Assembly: GCF_016920785.2 (NCBI RefSeq)
Contig: NW_024609839.1
Coordinates: 26,413,085 to 26,477,084 of the forward strand
Direction: 5' to 3'
DNA: 64,000 nt
Source: Ixodes scapularis
Lineage: Eukaryota > Arthropoda > Arachnida > Ixodida > Ixodidae
Shown: positions 11,015 to 22,765 of the stretch, in pieces
Layout: every line of letters starts with the position of its first letter
Position numbering within the stretch: position 1 is the first letter of the stretch
Made by a program: the position numbers and the translations under genes
The notes under the pieces: generated by a model
The model's input: only the letters and a program-made list of their open reading frames with translations
What the model was told of the DNA's origin: nothing
Databases searched by the model: none

Positions 11015-11575
11015 TTCCGTCGCTACTGGATGCTGGATTAAGCTCGCTGCTGGACCGCGAGTGCCGCAAGTTTTGAGTCGTCAGAATAAAGTAAGACGCT
11101 GATCCAGAGGCACATATGGCTTCACGCACATTGCACTTGCAAAACACATCCACACGGCGTCGATTCTTGATCGGTATCCAAGCGTGCGACGGCACAGACA
11201 CAGCTCTTCGGCGGCCAAGGAAGCTTTGAACACGCCGCGAGACCGGCGAAACTTGCTTTCGACGCATTGCTCCTTTTTCCTGCGGCACTGCGCTTTCGTA
11301 AAATTTACCACGTGTTCTCAACGGCAAGTATCATGACTCACTCAGGATTTAAAAAAAGAAACAAACAAAAAAAAAAAAACGTCTTCGGCGAATGACGGCG
11401 AACAAGCAGAAAACGTACCTTTAGCACGCTGCCGCCAACCTCTGCAACGCTAGTAAAACGAAAAAAAAAAACGGCATGCAAGATGGCCGCCCGGCGGCCG
11501 CATTCGCGCTGCAGCGAAGAAGGGGGGATGCGCGATCCAGTAATAATCGTAGGGACCAGTGTATCGGACAGGCTC

Positions 11576-11977
11576 CCTTGTGTATGATCTATTAGCGGTG
11601 TGACCTCTGCTTAGCTGGATGTGCATTTTCCGTCGTGTGCCGCTTGGAACGCCACGTAAAAGACAGAAAAAGAGCCAGGTGTCAGGGTGTCAGATGCCTG
11701 GATCTATGCCTGGATGCCCGCAGTGAGCGAGTCAGAGATGTCAGAACAACCAGCGCGAGGCTGCGGGTGCACCACAGCTGCTTTTGCGCGCGTTCTAATG
11801 TGCGTCGGTACACCCGCCCGACGCGATCCAAATGAAATGGACGCAAGAAAGGGATTCCGCCATTTCAAATTCCGCCACGTATGCGAAAACATTTTAATAT
11901 TTTTATCACTCGCCGAAATCATTTTCGCAATCAGACTATGCTTGTCGGAATGGTTCGACTATATTTTGTTTCAAAAA
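11576..11977. other. No gene seen
   Basis: Overlapping frames at 11635-12226 (plus) and 11704-11922 (minus) have no recognisable motif. Confidence 0.35.
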
Positions 11978-12185
11978 CCACCTCGGTGGCTCTCAAGTCA
12001 CAATGGTATTAAGACAAAACACAAAACATTAAAACATCTCAGTGTGTCTGAGCCGACGCGCTGGCCCATGAATACATATTTGTCGGGTTTAAATATCGGC
12101 CGAGGTGCCCGCAATCTGACGGAGGCCAATCTGGGAGTTCGGTTGCACGTCAAAAGATCCCCAGGTAATCAAAATAAACCCACAA
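11978..12185 (+). repeat. Degenerate tick-type tRNA-derived SINE-like repeat
   Basis: The 5' part contains ACCTCGGTGGCTCTCAAG, resembling a tRNA A-box region. The 3' part contains GGAGGCCAATCTGGGAG and then TTGCACGTCAAAAGATCCCC, followed by AGGTAATCAAAAT. I recall a widespread tick repeat with the core GCACGTTAAAGAACCCCAGG in the same order. An A/T-rich tail follows at 12186-12206. Ruka-like affiliation is from memory. Confidence 0.5.
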
Positions 12186-12844
12186 TTTTTTATTTTTTTT
12201 TTTTTGTATTGGGGCGTGTTAAGTGATTTTGTTGGCTTGGCTTGTAAGACCCTATAGGATATAAATATTTGCTTTGCTTTACCTTAGTTCCGAGCGCAGC
12301 CAACGATACGGGCTTCGGGCTCATGAAGCCACTGAAGCAGCGCCAAAAGTGCGAGGTCAAGCATTTCGTTCTCTTTCTGTGCCTGTCCTGTCGGGCTAAA
12401 CTAGAGCCACTAAATAAGCTACGCTTCATACACATCGTGGTGCTCAAAATGATGGTGTGAGCTATCTGAAGCTTATCCGAAATCACAGAAAACGCTTCCC
12501 GTCCGTCCGCCACAAATGTTTAAACAGTTCGCGACAAAGCAAAGCAATATTACATGAGCTTCCTGACACCGAAACGAATGCTGAGCAAGTGGCACTTTTG
12601 AATCATGAAGATCGGCAGTTGCGTTTGCTTTGTTACTAAACACTAAGATGGCGGCGCCCACAACAATATCGGGGAAAAGAGTGCCGATGCTCTAAGCGTA
12701 GCTCATTTGGTCTAGCTCACAGGCTAAACCAAGTGCGGTGAGGGATCGTTGGCCGAGTGTGTTGTGGCACCGCAGACCAGAGCACGCGGAGAAGAAATGC
12801 GTGAGTGCGAGCTCCGTTCAAAGCCAAAGCCCGGAGCTCACGCT
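12186..12844. other. No gene seen
   Basis: A T-rich run opens the stretch. Frames at 12190-12661 on both strands are unsupported. Confidence 0.35.
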
Positions 12845-13603
12845 GCAGAACCTGTAGGGACTAAATCCACTCGATGTGTTTGCGTTGGTCTTTCAACTAA
12901 CCTAGGGTGCCTTCATGTGCGCTTTGCTTAGGGTGGAGACATCTGGCCATTTTGTCTCACACATTTATTTTTATTTTTTGTTCAGAAGCGCGTGAAAGAA
13001 CGTGTCTCTGCACGCGCTCATGGCGCTGACTGTGCTCCGGCGACATTTTGTTTTCGTCGATTTCTTTGTATTTTCCCCGTGAGCGCGTGCTGTCGGCATC
13101 GGGTACTACAAAGGGTGGCATCACCCTAAACAGAAGGACATTGAGGCACCCTAAACTAACCTCGAAGGTGCCAGTGCACGAGGCCCGTGTCTCGAGCGGC
13201 CCTTGGAGGCCAATGGCGGCGCAGCAGTATGACTTGAAGTCGCTTGACAAAAGCGTTTTTCACAAGTACCGCCAACCATTGTTGTGGAAGCGCTCGAAAA
13301 ACGTGCCATGAGCGGGTGCTCCGCCGCCATTCGCTTCCAAGGCCCGCTCATTTCAGTGCTGCGCCGCCATTTGCTTCCAAGGGCCGCTCGAGACATGGGC
13401 CTCGTGCACTCGCGCATTTGACGCTACTTGCAAGACAAGCGCAAACACATCGAGGGGCTTTAGTATGACTGGCCCTTGAAAGTGAATAGCGGCGGAGCAC
13501 CCGCTCGTGGCGCTTGTCTTGCGCGTTTCCACAACAATGGTTGGCGGTACTTGTAAAAACGCCATTATCAAGGGGCTTTAGCAGGCACCTTGGGTTCTGT
13601 CGC
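12845..13603. repeat. Complex of interleaved inverted repeats, probable fold-back transposon
   Basis: Pair A: 13174-13226 and 13359-13408 (GTGCACGAGGCCC... through the GCGGCGCAG side). Pair B: about 13236-13343 and 13474-13581 (GCGTTTTT, CAAGTACCGCCAACCATTG). Pair C: the CTCGATGTGTTTGCG word at 12870-12884 and its reverse at 13440-13455. The order A-B-A'-B' is interleaved and not nested. Frames such as 13151-13417 and 13348-13614 arise from the arms. I recognise no coding sequence. Confidence 0.6.
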
Positions 13604-13679
13604 TCTATCTGCATCCTACCGTCGTACGATTTTGTATCACATGTACTCCGTAATGCACGTTAAAGAGCCCGAGCTAATA

Positions 13680-14404
13680 CAGGGTGAAACAAGGAGACGG
13701 CAGGCTCTTTAAATCGACCGGAAAATTCGGTTTCTTAACCTATCGCGCTACGACTTTATGCAGCGTTGCCCACTGATGGTGCATTTTTTTTTTGTAAAAT
13801 TTGCAAAGAGCGAACTTACATGAGGAAAAAGTAAAGAAAGAAAAAAGGCTTAGCTCCTATGGAAACGCAGCGACGCCACCGGTTTTCAAACAACACGGCG
13901 CCGTTTCGCACGGGACACAAGAGATGGCGCAACAAACGCCGCCAACCAACGAGCGTATACGGCGCCGAGAGCAGGCCTTTTTAGCAGACGATCTTTTTGA
14001 CTCAAAAACAGCGCGCGTTCCGCAGGCGGCGACAGTCGCAGAAGCAAAAAAGACAGGCGCGGTAACAGCAAGGAACTGCAGTTCCTTGTCTGCAAAAAGG
14101 CCGGCTCTCGGCGTCGTCTGCTTGTTCGTTGGCGGCAGTTGGCGTCGCGTCCGCTTGCGCCATCTCTTGTCTCGCGTGCGAAACGGCGCCGTGTTTTTTG
14201 AAGACCGGTGGCGTCGCTGCGTTTCCATAGGAGCTAAGCCTTTTTCTTTCTTTACTTTTTCCTCGGGTAAGCTCGCTCTTCGCAAATTTCACAAAGAGAA
14301 TGCACCATCTGTGGGCAACGCTGCACAAAGTCGTAGCGCGATAGGTTAAGAAACCGAATTCTCCGGTCGATTTAAAGAGCCTGGCGTCTCCTTGTTTCAC
14401 CCTG
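13680..14404. mobile_element. 725-bp fold-back transposon with TA duplication
   Basis: Both ends read CAGGGTGAAACAAGGAGAC inward and each is flanked by TA (13678-13679 and 14405-14406). The arms (about 13680-14005 and 14077-14404) are near-identical inverted copies, differing by a few substitutions and short indels, around a 70-bp core that includes GGAACTGCAGTTCC. The 138-182-residue frames on both strands are mirror images of one arm and not genes. TA and the CAGGGTG terminus fit a Tc1/mariner-type integration. Confidence 0.8.
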
Positions 14405-15371
14405 TAGTTGTACTGCACTTTTTATAATCAACAGCGGGTAACAATGTCGCCCTACGAAACTCCTGCTCTTTAAAAAACTACTTACTATAGCCGGTGCAAT
14501 ACCACCTAGAACACAAGGCCTGCGCGTTTCCTCCTCTAAACGTCATCACTAGTAGATCCCCTCAGCGCCCCCTAGCTAGCCCGGATGAGCAACATCGTCT
14601 GCTACGTCGTCTGCAACATCGTCTGCTCCATTGACTGCTTCAGTGGTTTGTGTAGCAGATAATAAAACAGATGGTCATGCCGAGTGTCTCTTGCTATATC
14701 ATACGATGAAGTCAGACGTTCACGTGGAGCGTCAAATGCATGAGTGAAAATGCCTTACTGCTGTGCGAAGGGCTGCAAATTTCTTCGCTGGGCGCTGGAC
14801 GCTGGCACTGGACGCCATTTTTGAGGGCGCTGTTTATACTCCGTTCATTCCTCTGCAGAGAACGCAGCCAATGCCACAAGCACGAGAGCTCGAGGTCGCT
14901 GCTTTGAAGCGTTCTTCGGCAGAACGAGCGCGCGCTCTAGAGATGCTCGTCTCAAAGCCAGGAGCGCGTGCTAGCCGGCGCTCCTGGCCGAGGGAGTGTT
15001 CGAATGCACGTCACAAATGCACTGGAAGCTCGCTATCAGCTCGCGCTCAGCAGTCGCGCACGCAGCTGTGGCCGCAAGTGAATGCGACGTAGTCGGCCGT
15101 GTTGCAAAGTTTACTCGATCTTACTCCGGAATAAGGTGTTTATACCTTGACGTTCTAAAACCTACCCGCGTCCAGCGTTTTTCAATATCTGTGTTGTCAC
15201 GTGACACGACCCGTCGGAGTACCTCGGATCCATTTGGGTAAGATTTGGAACACAGCCGTAGTTCTGAAGCGGCCCATATATACTCTGGTCAAGCTTCGGA
15301 GTGTTTGCCGCTTGGGGCGGGTCGGGGATCTACTAACGAAACGTCATGCGCAGGCCTTGTCTTCTAGGTGG
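14405..15371. other. No gene confirmed
   Basis: Around 14589-14625 GCAACATCGTCTGCT occurs twice with an ACGTCGTCT between. At 14750 a short frame opens MPYCCAKGCKF, which has a C-x3-G-C spacing like THAP domains, but it stops within 25 codons. Frames at 14763-15524 are unsupported. Confidence 0.35.
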
Positions 15372-15373
15372 TA

Positions 15374-15538
15374 TTGGCCGGTGGCAGGTCAAGAACGAAG
15401 TGGAAGCTTCTCCCACCCCTTTCCACTTCAACGGAGCGAACGGTGGAGAGGAGGTCGCCTCCTCTTCAGCGTTCGCTCTACTAAATTGGGAAGCGGTAGG
15501 AGGAGCTTCCACACTCGTTCTTGACCTGTCACCGACTA
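15374..15538. mobile_element. About 165-bp palindromic MITE
   Basis: The left end (TTGGCCGGTGGCAGGTCAAG then AACGAAGTGGAAGCT) is mirrored by the right end (AGCTTCCACACTCGTTCTTG then ACCTGTCACCGAC), with TA outside each end. The two halves pair over about 75 bp. Frames at 15333-15621 on both strands are arm mirrors. Confidence 0.6.
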
Positions 15539-15811
15539 TAGTTTTGAATGCGCCGTTGCGTTGCATTTTTAATGTGTTCTCGCATGTTCGCGTTCTTTTT
15601 TTTTTTTGTCTACGTCTTTGATTATGCGGCTCTTACTTATGATGAAACAGACTTTACTTGTCAGACTTCTGGGAAAATATTATATAACTAAGAAAATGTC
15701 ACGTGAACGCAAAAAAAAAAAAAAAGAAAGCATAGGCGCACTTAATAAAAAGAATTGAAATAATAGAATTGATTATAATTGTGCTTTAAAAGGATTGAGT
15801 GCACCAAAAGC

Positions 15812-15819
15812 TATAAAAG
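15812..15819 (+). promoter_or_regulatory. TATA box (TATAAAAG)
   Basis: CTATAAAAGCGAG is a consensus-quality TATA box. A TTCACTGG near 15846 would place an initiator about 30 bp downstream. It precedes a signal-peptide-like frame on the same strand. Confidence 0.4.
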
Positions 15820-15867
15820 CGAGCTCCATGTTTTGGATGCGCTTGTTCACTGGACGAGTTCAAGGCA

Positions 15868-16419
15868 GCATGCTTGCACTTGTATGTTTCGCTTCGCTCG
15901 CACGGTAAAACCAAATACGTTACTGGTAATGTATTTAGAGAAACAAATCTTACCTTCTGCATATGTGCAATGCCCTTAGTTTTCGCGGGGTTACACGCTT
16001 GTTTATCATTATTGTTTTCGTTTCCCACTGCGATTCAGTTCGTGCTCTTTTGGGTGCTACATGCATTAGAGACCAAGGTAACCCAGGAGCATTCTATTTC
16101 GCTGATTGTAGAAAAAACCTATGCAACTTGCCACGTGTGCCACAATCAATACAAAATATTCTAACCTTCACATGTGACCGCTTGCCTGAGTAGACAATGT
16201 TGTTTGTCAAGAGAAATTGCGATTGTATAAAATCACGTGGGAAAAACTCGTTCTATAAGCGCGCGACCTTTGGCATGCAGTCAATACTCATAATCGGCGG
16301 CGAGATGATTGGTAGCTGTCAGCAGGTGGAGTTTTTCTATCAAGCCGAAGTTCGAATGTTTCCTTCTTTTTGTTGTAAGCAATCAGGAGACAACTTACAT
16401 CAAATCTGAAGGTAATAAA
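15868..16419 (+). CDS. Candidate small secreted peptide gene, exon structure uncertain
   Basis: Downstream of the TATA box, a frame starting near 15868 reads MLALVCFASLA and meets a possible donor (CG|GTAAAA, 15904). A frame starting at 15963, or spliced at the TTAG ending 15981, reads FRGVTRLFIIIVFVSHCDSV followed by RALLGATCIRDQ, and ends at a good donor (CAAG|GTAACC, about 16077). The hydrophobic run followed by a small-residue site looks like a signal peptide. A downstream cysteine-containing frame (about 16320-16409) ends in a stop just before AATAAA at 16414-16419. TATA box, leader, donor and poly(A) signal in order suggest a short tick-type secreted peptide gene. The internal exons are inferred and the family is unknown. 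It could be chance. Confidence 0.3.
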
Positions 16420-16429
16420 GTACTATGAA

Positions 16430-16812
16430 CATTAAAACATAACGGCCTGAGCAGTATATGTGTACTAGCTTTAGCTTTTGATGCACCCTTAACTTTCGAG
16501 ACGCTCAACGCTAGTGTAAAATGTAGCGCAGTTTCAGTCATAATCAGCGTACCATGTGCGTGCTTACACTATATTTTATACAACGTCAAACTCTACCCGT
16601 TTCCATCCTTTTAATTTTTGCACACCACTACTTGGGCGCATAAATTACTCAATTAAGACTGGTACATTGCTTAAACTATATGAATAAACTATCCACAGAC
16701 CCAGAATCTTCGCCTGGTCAGTCGTTGCATTTATCACTGAACTTGTATTAAAATTAATTCTTATTTTTTGTTGCGAGTTAATTTTTAACCTTGGCATTTT
16801 TTTTATTATGAC
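16430..16812. other. No gene seen
   Basis: AT-rich sequence without supported frames or repeats. Confidence 0.4.
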
Positions 16813-16921
16813 TCCCACACCACTCACTAATATTAAACAGCACACAAAAAGTCGGCAGTTGGTACATCACTAATATTAGTGATGTACCAACTAGCTCAGA
16901 TTACCGCGTCCCACACCACTC
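16813..16921. repeat. Palindrome-bearing insertion between 13-bp direct repeats
   Basis: TCCCACACCACTC occurs at 16813-16825 and again at 16909-16921. Between them lies an 83-bp segment containing a perfect 36-bp palindrome (16857-16892; arm AGTTGGTACATCACTAAT). The direct repeats look like a target-site duplication around a very small insertion. Confidence 0.55.
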
Positions 16922-17497
16922 CTACTTTGGTTTCACCAAACTCAACATCTAAACCTGAGTGTCATTTTTTGTGTTTTCCAGTCTCGTGGTTTTGGTCAAA
17001 ATAAGCACCCAGCTACCTAAATGAGACACCTGACCGCCCAAAAAATAGTTCATTTGTTTTGATTTTTGAGGTATTTAATTCCTCAAGGTAGAATTTTGGA
17101 AACCCAAGTCTATCACGTCATCACTTTTTCCTGGAGATCCACAAAGAGCCAAACACATGCACGACAAAAGGCCGGCCCGTCATATAAATCTGATCACATC
17201 GAAATACGTGTAATTGGTCTCCAAAATCTCCGATAACGGCGCACAGGCAATTTTATATTTTTCAACGCGTCGGTTGTTTCGTTGCGCACGTGCCTCGCCA
17301 TTTGGCTCAGGACGATTTTCGCGTTTTGTTCTGCTCACATTTGCTGGAGACGTGAGCTCGGAGCGTTGGCCACTGGCCCCCTTGCACGAGAACTGGCGCA
17401 GCCGTGCGCGTTCCAAAGAAAGCTCGCGCAGAGAAAAACAAGCGAAGGACCAGGGATGTCAATTTCAGGATATAGAAGAAGATCCCACTGTATCAAA
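16922..17497. other. No gene confirmed; flank of LINE-A
   Basis: Frames at 17180-17545 overlap on both strands and lack motifs. The sequence is the pre-insertion flank of LINE-A. Confidence 0.35.
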
Positions 17498-17623
17498 GTG
17501 CCACCACACGTGATGATGATGATTAGGGTTTTAGTGGCACATTGACGACGGAGGTCATAATGCGCCAATTCAATGTTGTTTAGCTGGCACTAAACAAAAC
17601 GATTTAAGATAAGAGTACAAAAA

Positions 17624-20600
17624 TTACAACTGGTGTAGGTAACCAGTTTTCTTTAGGTAGTTGAGAACACGGTGAAAAGGCACTAAAGGGCAGTCACTAA
17701 GTAAAAACATTGGATGAAAGGGAAGAAAACTTCTAAAAAGTTCAGGGAAGCTAGACCGGCGCAACTGATGGTGAAAAGGGCAATGCCATAAAATGTGTAA
17801 CACTGTAAGTCCTTTCCCACAATGGGCACAAAGCTTCACATTTTCGTCACGAAGAAGTTGCAGGTGTGTCAAGCGTGTGTAGCCAATTCTTAGGCGGCAG
17901 AGCAGAACCTCTACACGCCGTTCCCTGTGAAACGAGCTCTCCCACAGGGCCAAAATGGGTTTTATGACATGAAGCTTATTGTCATACTCTCTGTCCCACT
18001 CCAACTGCCATGACATCAAGAGTGATTTCCTCAAAAACGGCTTCAAATCTTGATGAGGTAATCCACAAGTTGCTACTAAATCCTTGGCGGATGCAGCCAA
18101 TCTATCGGCTTTCTCATACCCTGGAATCCCGACATGACTCGGCACTCAACGAAGTTTTATGTCATGTCCGAGTCGGAAGCCCCATATAATTTACCTCGTA
18201 CGTGTAGGGTAAGAAGATTCTTTGTAGGGAGCAGTGAGGACACAGCCAGTAATGCGCTTTGAGAATCAACAAAGAGAATAGGTTTCCTTATATTGTTTTT
18301 TAGTATGTGATCAACAGATAGTAAAATGCCATAAAGCTGGGCAGAAAAGATGCTTGCCACACAGTTAAGTTGAAGAGATTTCATGAAGGAACCAGAATAT
18401 ACTGCGCAGCCAACAAAAGACGAGGATTTCGACCCATCGGTATAGAATTCAGTGTAACATCTATATGTCTCCTGAAATGAAAGGAACTCCTGCTGGAGAA
18501 CTTGTGGGGAGGTAACCCGCTTACTGTGTTTTGTAAGTGTCAAGTCGCAAACGATTGGGACTTCGTCCCAACGAGCAACTCTGTCCCTGTAATTTAGCAC
18601 GGCAACATCATGAAGAAAGACATGAAGGGAAGCACTGAAATTTTGAATGTGAAAGTTGAGTGGCCGTACAATGCTCGGCTTGTTTTCAAAAAGTCGAGAG
18701 AAACGACAGGTATGAATGACACTGTAAACTGGGTGTTGTGGATTAGAATAGACCCGATAAGCATAACAAAGATTCAGGTACTGTCTGCGTTTCTCAAGCG
18801 ACATCTGATGTGTATCGGCATATAGGCTTAACACAGGGGATGTGCGAAATGCACCGGAGGCCAGTCTGAGCATATAAGTGGTGAACGGGATCTAGCATCT
18901 TCAGACTAGAGGATCGTGCCGAATCATACACGACTGCACCGTAGTCAAGGCGGGACCGAACTAGGGAGTTGTATAATCGTAAGAGGCATCGCCTGTCCGA
19001 TTCCCATGAAATGTGGGACAATACCTCGAGAACATTTAAAGAACTTAAGCATTTGCGTTTCAACTCCTTCAAATGTGGCACAATAGAAAACTTCCTGTCA
19101 AAGATTACACCGAGAAATTTGTGTTCCTGTTGAACAGATATGTCTATGTTATTGAGATGCAAAGTGGGGTCCAAAGACAATCCGGCCGGCGCAATGAAAA
19201 GGGAACACAAACAGTTTTTTCGGAAGAAAACTTGAAACCGTTTTCATCCGCCCATTTGCTCATCCTGTTGATAGTGAGTTGTAGTTGCCGTTCACAACTG
19301 GAGAGATTACATGACGAGAAGGAGATCTGCACGTCGTCTACATAAAGACAATAAGATACCGATGGCGGTATCACCCTTGCAAGACTGTTGGTTTTAACAG
19401 GAAAAAGGGTAACGCTTAAAACTCCTCCTTGAGGGACCCCATTTTCTTGGCAAAAAACATCTGACAGTGTGCCACCTAAGCGAACCTGAAAGGTTCGTCT
19501 GGTTAGGAAGTTTTGTATGCACTGAAGCAATCGACCATGCACACCGCAGTTGTACAGATTTCGAAGGATTCCATACCTCCATGCGGTATCATATGCTTTA
19601 TGCATATCAAAAAATACCGAAACACAATGTTGTCGGTGCACAAATGCCTCACGAATAAAGGTTTCTAAACGAACCAAGTGATCTGTGGTGGATCGTCCCT
19701 CTCGAAATCCACACTGGTTAACATTAAAAAAGTTCTCAGCCTCCAAAAAATAAAGAAGACGCCGATTAATGAGCCTTTCATATGTCTTCCCCAGGCAACT
19801 AGTGAGTGCGATGGGGCGGTAGCTTGTGGGGATGGAGGGATCTTTTCCCTGTTTCAAGAGAGGTATAACATGAGCACAATTCCAGCACTGAGGGAACGCA
19901 GCTTGTTTCCATAGGTGATTAAGAAACGTCAGCAAATGGCAAAGTGATTCAGGGGACAGGTGTCTAAGCATTTCATAATGAATTTTATCTGGGCCCTGGT
20001 GCAGCCTGCTTTTTTGTAGCAAGTGCTACTTTGAGTTCACCCATAGTGAATGGTTTGTTGTATGAAACAGTGGCAAACCCTAACATGAAGATTGACTGCT
20101 TTTCAGCAATAGACTGGAATTTCTTAAACTTTGCGCTGAAATTTGAGCAACTACTAATAAGCTGAAAATGTTCGCCAAGGATGTTTGCTTGATCTTTGAG
20201 TGATACAGAGGAGGAGGAAAAGAGAAGAGTTCGAAAGGATTAGTAATCGCCTCGGACCTTTCGCAGGCGGTCTCACACTTCTTTTAAGGGTGCAAAGCTA
20301 TTTAGGGCTGAAATATATTTAACCCACGATGTCTTTTTGGCTTGTTTTCTCGTCTATCGAGCCTTGGCTCTGCTTTTTTAAAATTCTATCAAGTTAAGAG
20401 GCGTCGGATATCGGCGGAAGATATCCTAAGCCCTATTTTGTTTCTTTCGAGTGGTTGTACACTCATCGTTCCACCAGGGTTTGCATCTCCTGGGGAGCTT
20501 ACCAGAGGTTTGTGGGATAGACGATGCAGCAGCATTAATTAAACATTTAGTGACATAAGTTGTAGCCTCCTCTGCAGACATACTAGTAAATAAAGAGGGG

Positions 20601-21341
20601 TCAAACACAGCTTATGAGCCAAACAGAGCCCAGTCGGCGTTCTCAAACTTCTATCTTGGAAGGCGGGTCGAAAGCGAAGGAAGAGGTATAACTGTTTCTA
20701 AAATTATGGGGAAGTGATCGCTTCCAAAAGGATTATTTAAAACCTTCTACGAAAAACATGAAAGTAAAGATGGTGATGATATGGAAAGATCTATTGATGT
20801 GAATGTGTTATGAACAGAGCTAAAAAAGGTTGGTTCTCTCTTATTCAAAAGACAGAGTCCAGATAGCGATAGGAGCCGTTCAATAACTCCACCGCGGGAA
20901 TCTTGACGAGAGCTTCTCCACAAAGGATGGTGGGAATAAAATCACTTAAGATTAAAAAAGGTTTGGGCAGCTGATCTACGAGGCCTTGGAGTTAATGGAA
21001 ATGCAATGGACTGTTAGGTGGAAGGTAGAGCAATACAATGGTGATGAGGCGATCAAAGAGGACACGAACTGCCACTGCCTCAAGTGATGTTTGAAGAGGT
21101 ACTTGAGCACACACCACCCCATTCTGCACTACTGCTGCAACACCACCGGAAGGAGTGGGGGAAGGCGATCCTTCCTAAAAACTTGGTGACGACGTAAGAT
21201 CTGTGTATGATTGTCATTGAGATGAGTTTCCTGTAGACAGAGCGCCACGGGACGGAGCTCATCAAGAAACATGTTCACGTCATCAATATTACGAAAAAGG
21301 CCGCGACAGTTCCATTGCATGACACCCATATGTTTACTCAT
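17624..21341 (-). pseudogene. LINE-A ORF2 (endonuclease, reverse transcriptase, RNase H), broken
   Basis: The start is the ATG at 21341, just downstream of ORF1. The endonuclease opens MGVMQWNCRG with a later LQETH motif, and stops first near 21129. The linker shows PWWNDEC near 20490. RT (about 20022-18900) has FREGRSTTDHL, FFDMHKAYDTAW, GVPQGGVLS and the catalytic LYVDD. RNase H (about 18500-18090) shows YTDGSK, AQLYG and VDSQSA, then PSHVGIPGYEKAD. The usual catalytic Glu of A-E-L-Y is Gln here. A CxxC-H-C knuckle (CAHCGKGLTVLHILWHC) precedes the end at 17624. Frames change near 19200, 18850 and 18150. The protein would copy element RNA at a nicked target site. Confidence 0.85.
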
Positions 21342-21404
21342 AGCAATAAAAAGGTAAAAATAAACGATAAACTAAAAAACAGAGCGAAACATAAGATGAC
21401 ATCA

Positions 21405-22765
21405 CTATGGTTTAAAATCAATTTTTACAAGTAGAGCGTTTTTCTTTTTCGACGTATCTGCCTGCCTCCCAGTGGAGTCACTGGGGGCAGAAGAAGGAAA
21501 CACCGATCCTGAGGAGGGAGCCTCCTCGTCGGATCTGGGCCCACTCTCGTCCATGGGCTCCTCATGCGTCGCCGACTGCCGCCCCTGGGGGGTCGACTGC
21601 CGCGACGGCTCACCAGGCCATTTCGGGCCAGAGGTGCGGGGTGGCCGGCCCCGACCAGGGGTGGCCTTCCTCTGTTCTGACGTGGATGCTAGTGAGCCAG
21701 CATCCACCCTGGGCTTGGGACCCGGTGCCAGCGGCACCGCCCCTGTGGTTTTAGGAGCGGACTTCAACGAGAGTCGCTGATCATCCGGAGACGTCTGGGT
21801 TCCCGTCGATGCCGTCACTGGTCGTGCTGGTCCCCTGCGCACGACTTCGGCGTATCCACCCTTCGATAAGAAAGAAAATTGTTTCTTTGCTTCTACGTAT
21901 GGCATGTTTTCTTTGGCTTTCAGCGTCAGTATTTCTTTTTCTCGTTTCCAGAGAGGGCAAGAACGCGAGTATGAACCTTCGCAGTTCGCACATTTTGGCT
22001 CATTGTCACAGTTGTCGGCAACATGTTCTCTGCTTGAGCACTTAGCACATGTGTCGGTCCCCCGACAGCTACGTGACCCATGGCCAAACCGCTGGCACTT
22101 GAAGCACCGTTGTGGGTTCGGCACGTAGGGTCGGACTCTGCACTGGAGGTAGCCTGCCTTTACAGTCGCAGGGAGAGTGGTGCTGTCAAAGGTTAGGATG
22201 ATGTGCTTAGTTTTTCGTTCGTTGTCATCACGACGAATATTGATTTGTCGCGCAGCGACAACTCCTTGGCTGGAGAGGCCCTCCACCAGCTCTGCATCCG
22301 ATGTGTCTAGCAGGTCGTCCTCGGAAATAACCCCTTGGACAGTATTCAATTTGCGATGCGGAGTAACAGTGACTTCGTAGTTCGAAACAAAGGTGAGTGC
22401 CAAGAGGGCATCACTTTGCTGTTTCGTACTGATCTCTACAAGAAGGTCTCCGATACCATTTTCTTTGCATTAAAGTTCTTACCAACAACGCCTATTACCT
22501 TGGCTACAAGGAAGGGGGGCAATTTGCCTAGTGGCTTTTCATTTTCGGAGTGCAAAACAAGAAACTTTGGGAATTTGAAAAGATCAGAGGTCTTAGTTGG
22601 AATGTCATAGACTTCGGTGCGGGTCCTTTTCAGGGCCCGATCAGGTGGTTTAGTTCTGGAACCCATAAAGATGGGAGGGAATTTCAGTGCCCGGGTGCAC
22701 CGCCCACCACGGAGTCCAACAAGGGGGTAGGTAATGTGCCATAGCAAGATGGGCTTGGCTGACAT
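21405..22765 (-). pseudogene. LINE-A ORF1 (Gag-like RNA-binding protein), one frameshift
   Basis: The N-terminal part (22765 to about 22440) and the main part (to 21405) are in different frames. A single-base change near 22437-22442 joins SETFL to a continuous VEISTKQQ stretch. The main 332-residue frame carries a CCHC knuckle at residues 100-113 (CFKCQRFGHGSRSC), a second near 119 (CAKCSSREHVADNC), and a third near 137 that lacks its His. The C-terminus is Pro/Ser/Gly-rich and probably disordered. In I-group LINEs this protein binds element RNA. ORF2 starts 64 bp downstream. Confidence 0.82.

Noticed and set aside
10950..11327. 125-residue minus-strand ORF
   Set aside because: It is the right arm of an inverted repeat joined to a poly-Gly stretch from the C/T tract.
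13801..14418. 138-182-residue ORFs on both strands
   Set aside because: They are mirror images of one arm of the 725-bp fold-back, not independent genes.
14750..14824. MPYCCAKGCKF frame resembling a THAP start
   Set aside because: Only the C-x3-G-C spacing matches. It stops within 25 codons and has no other THAP residues.
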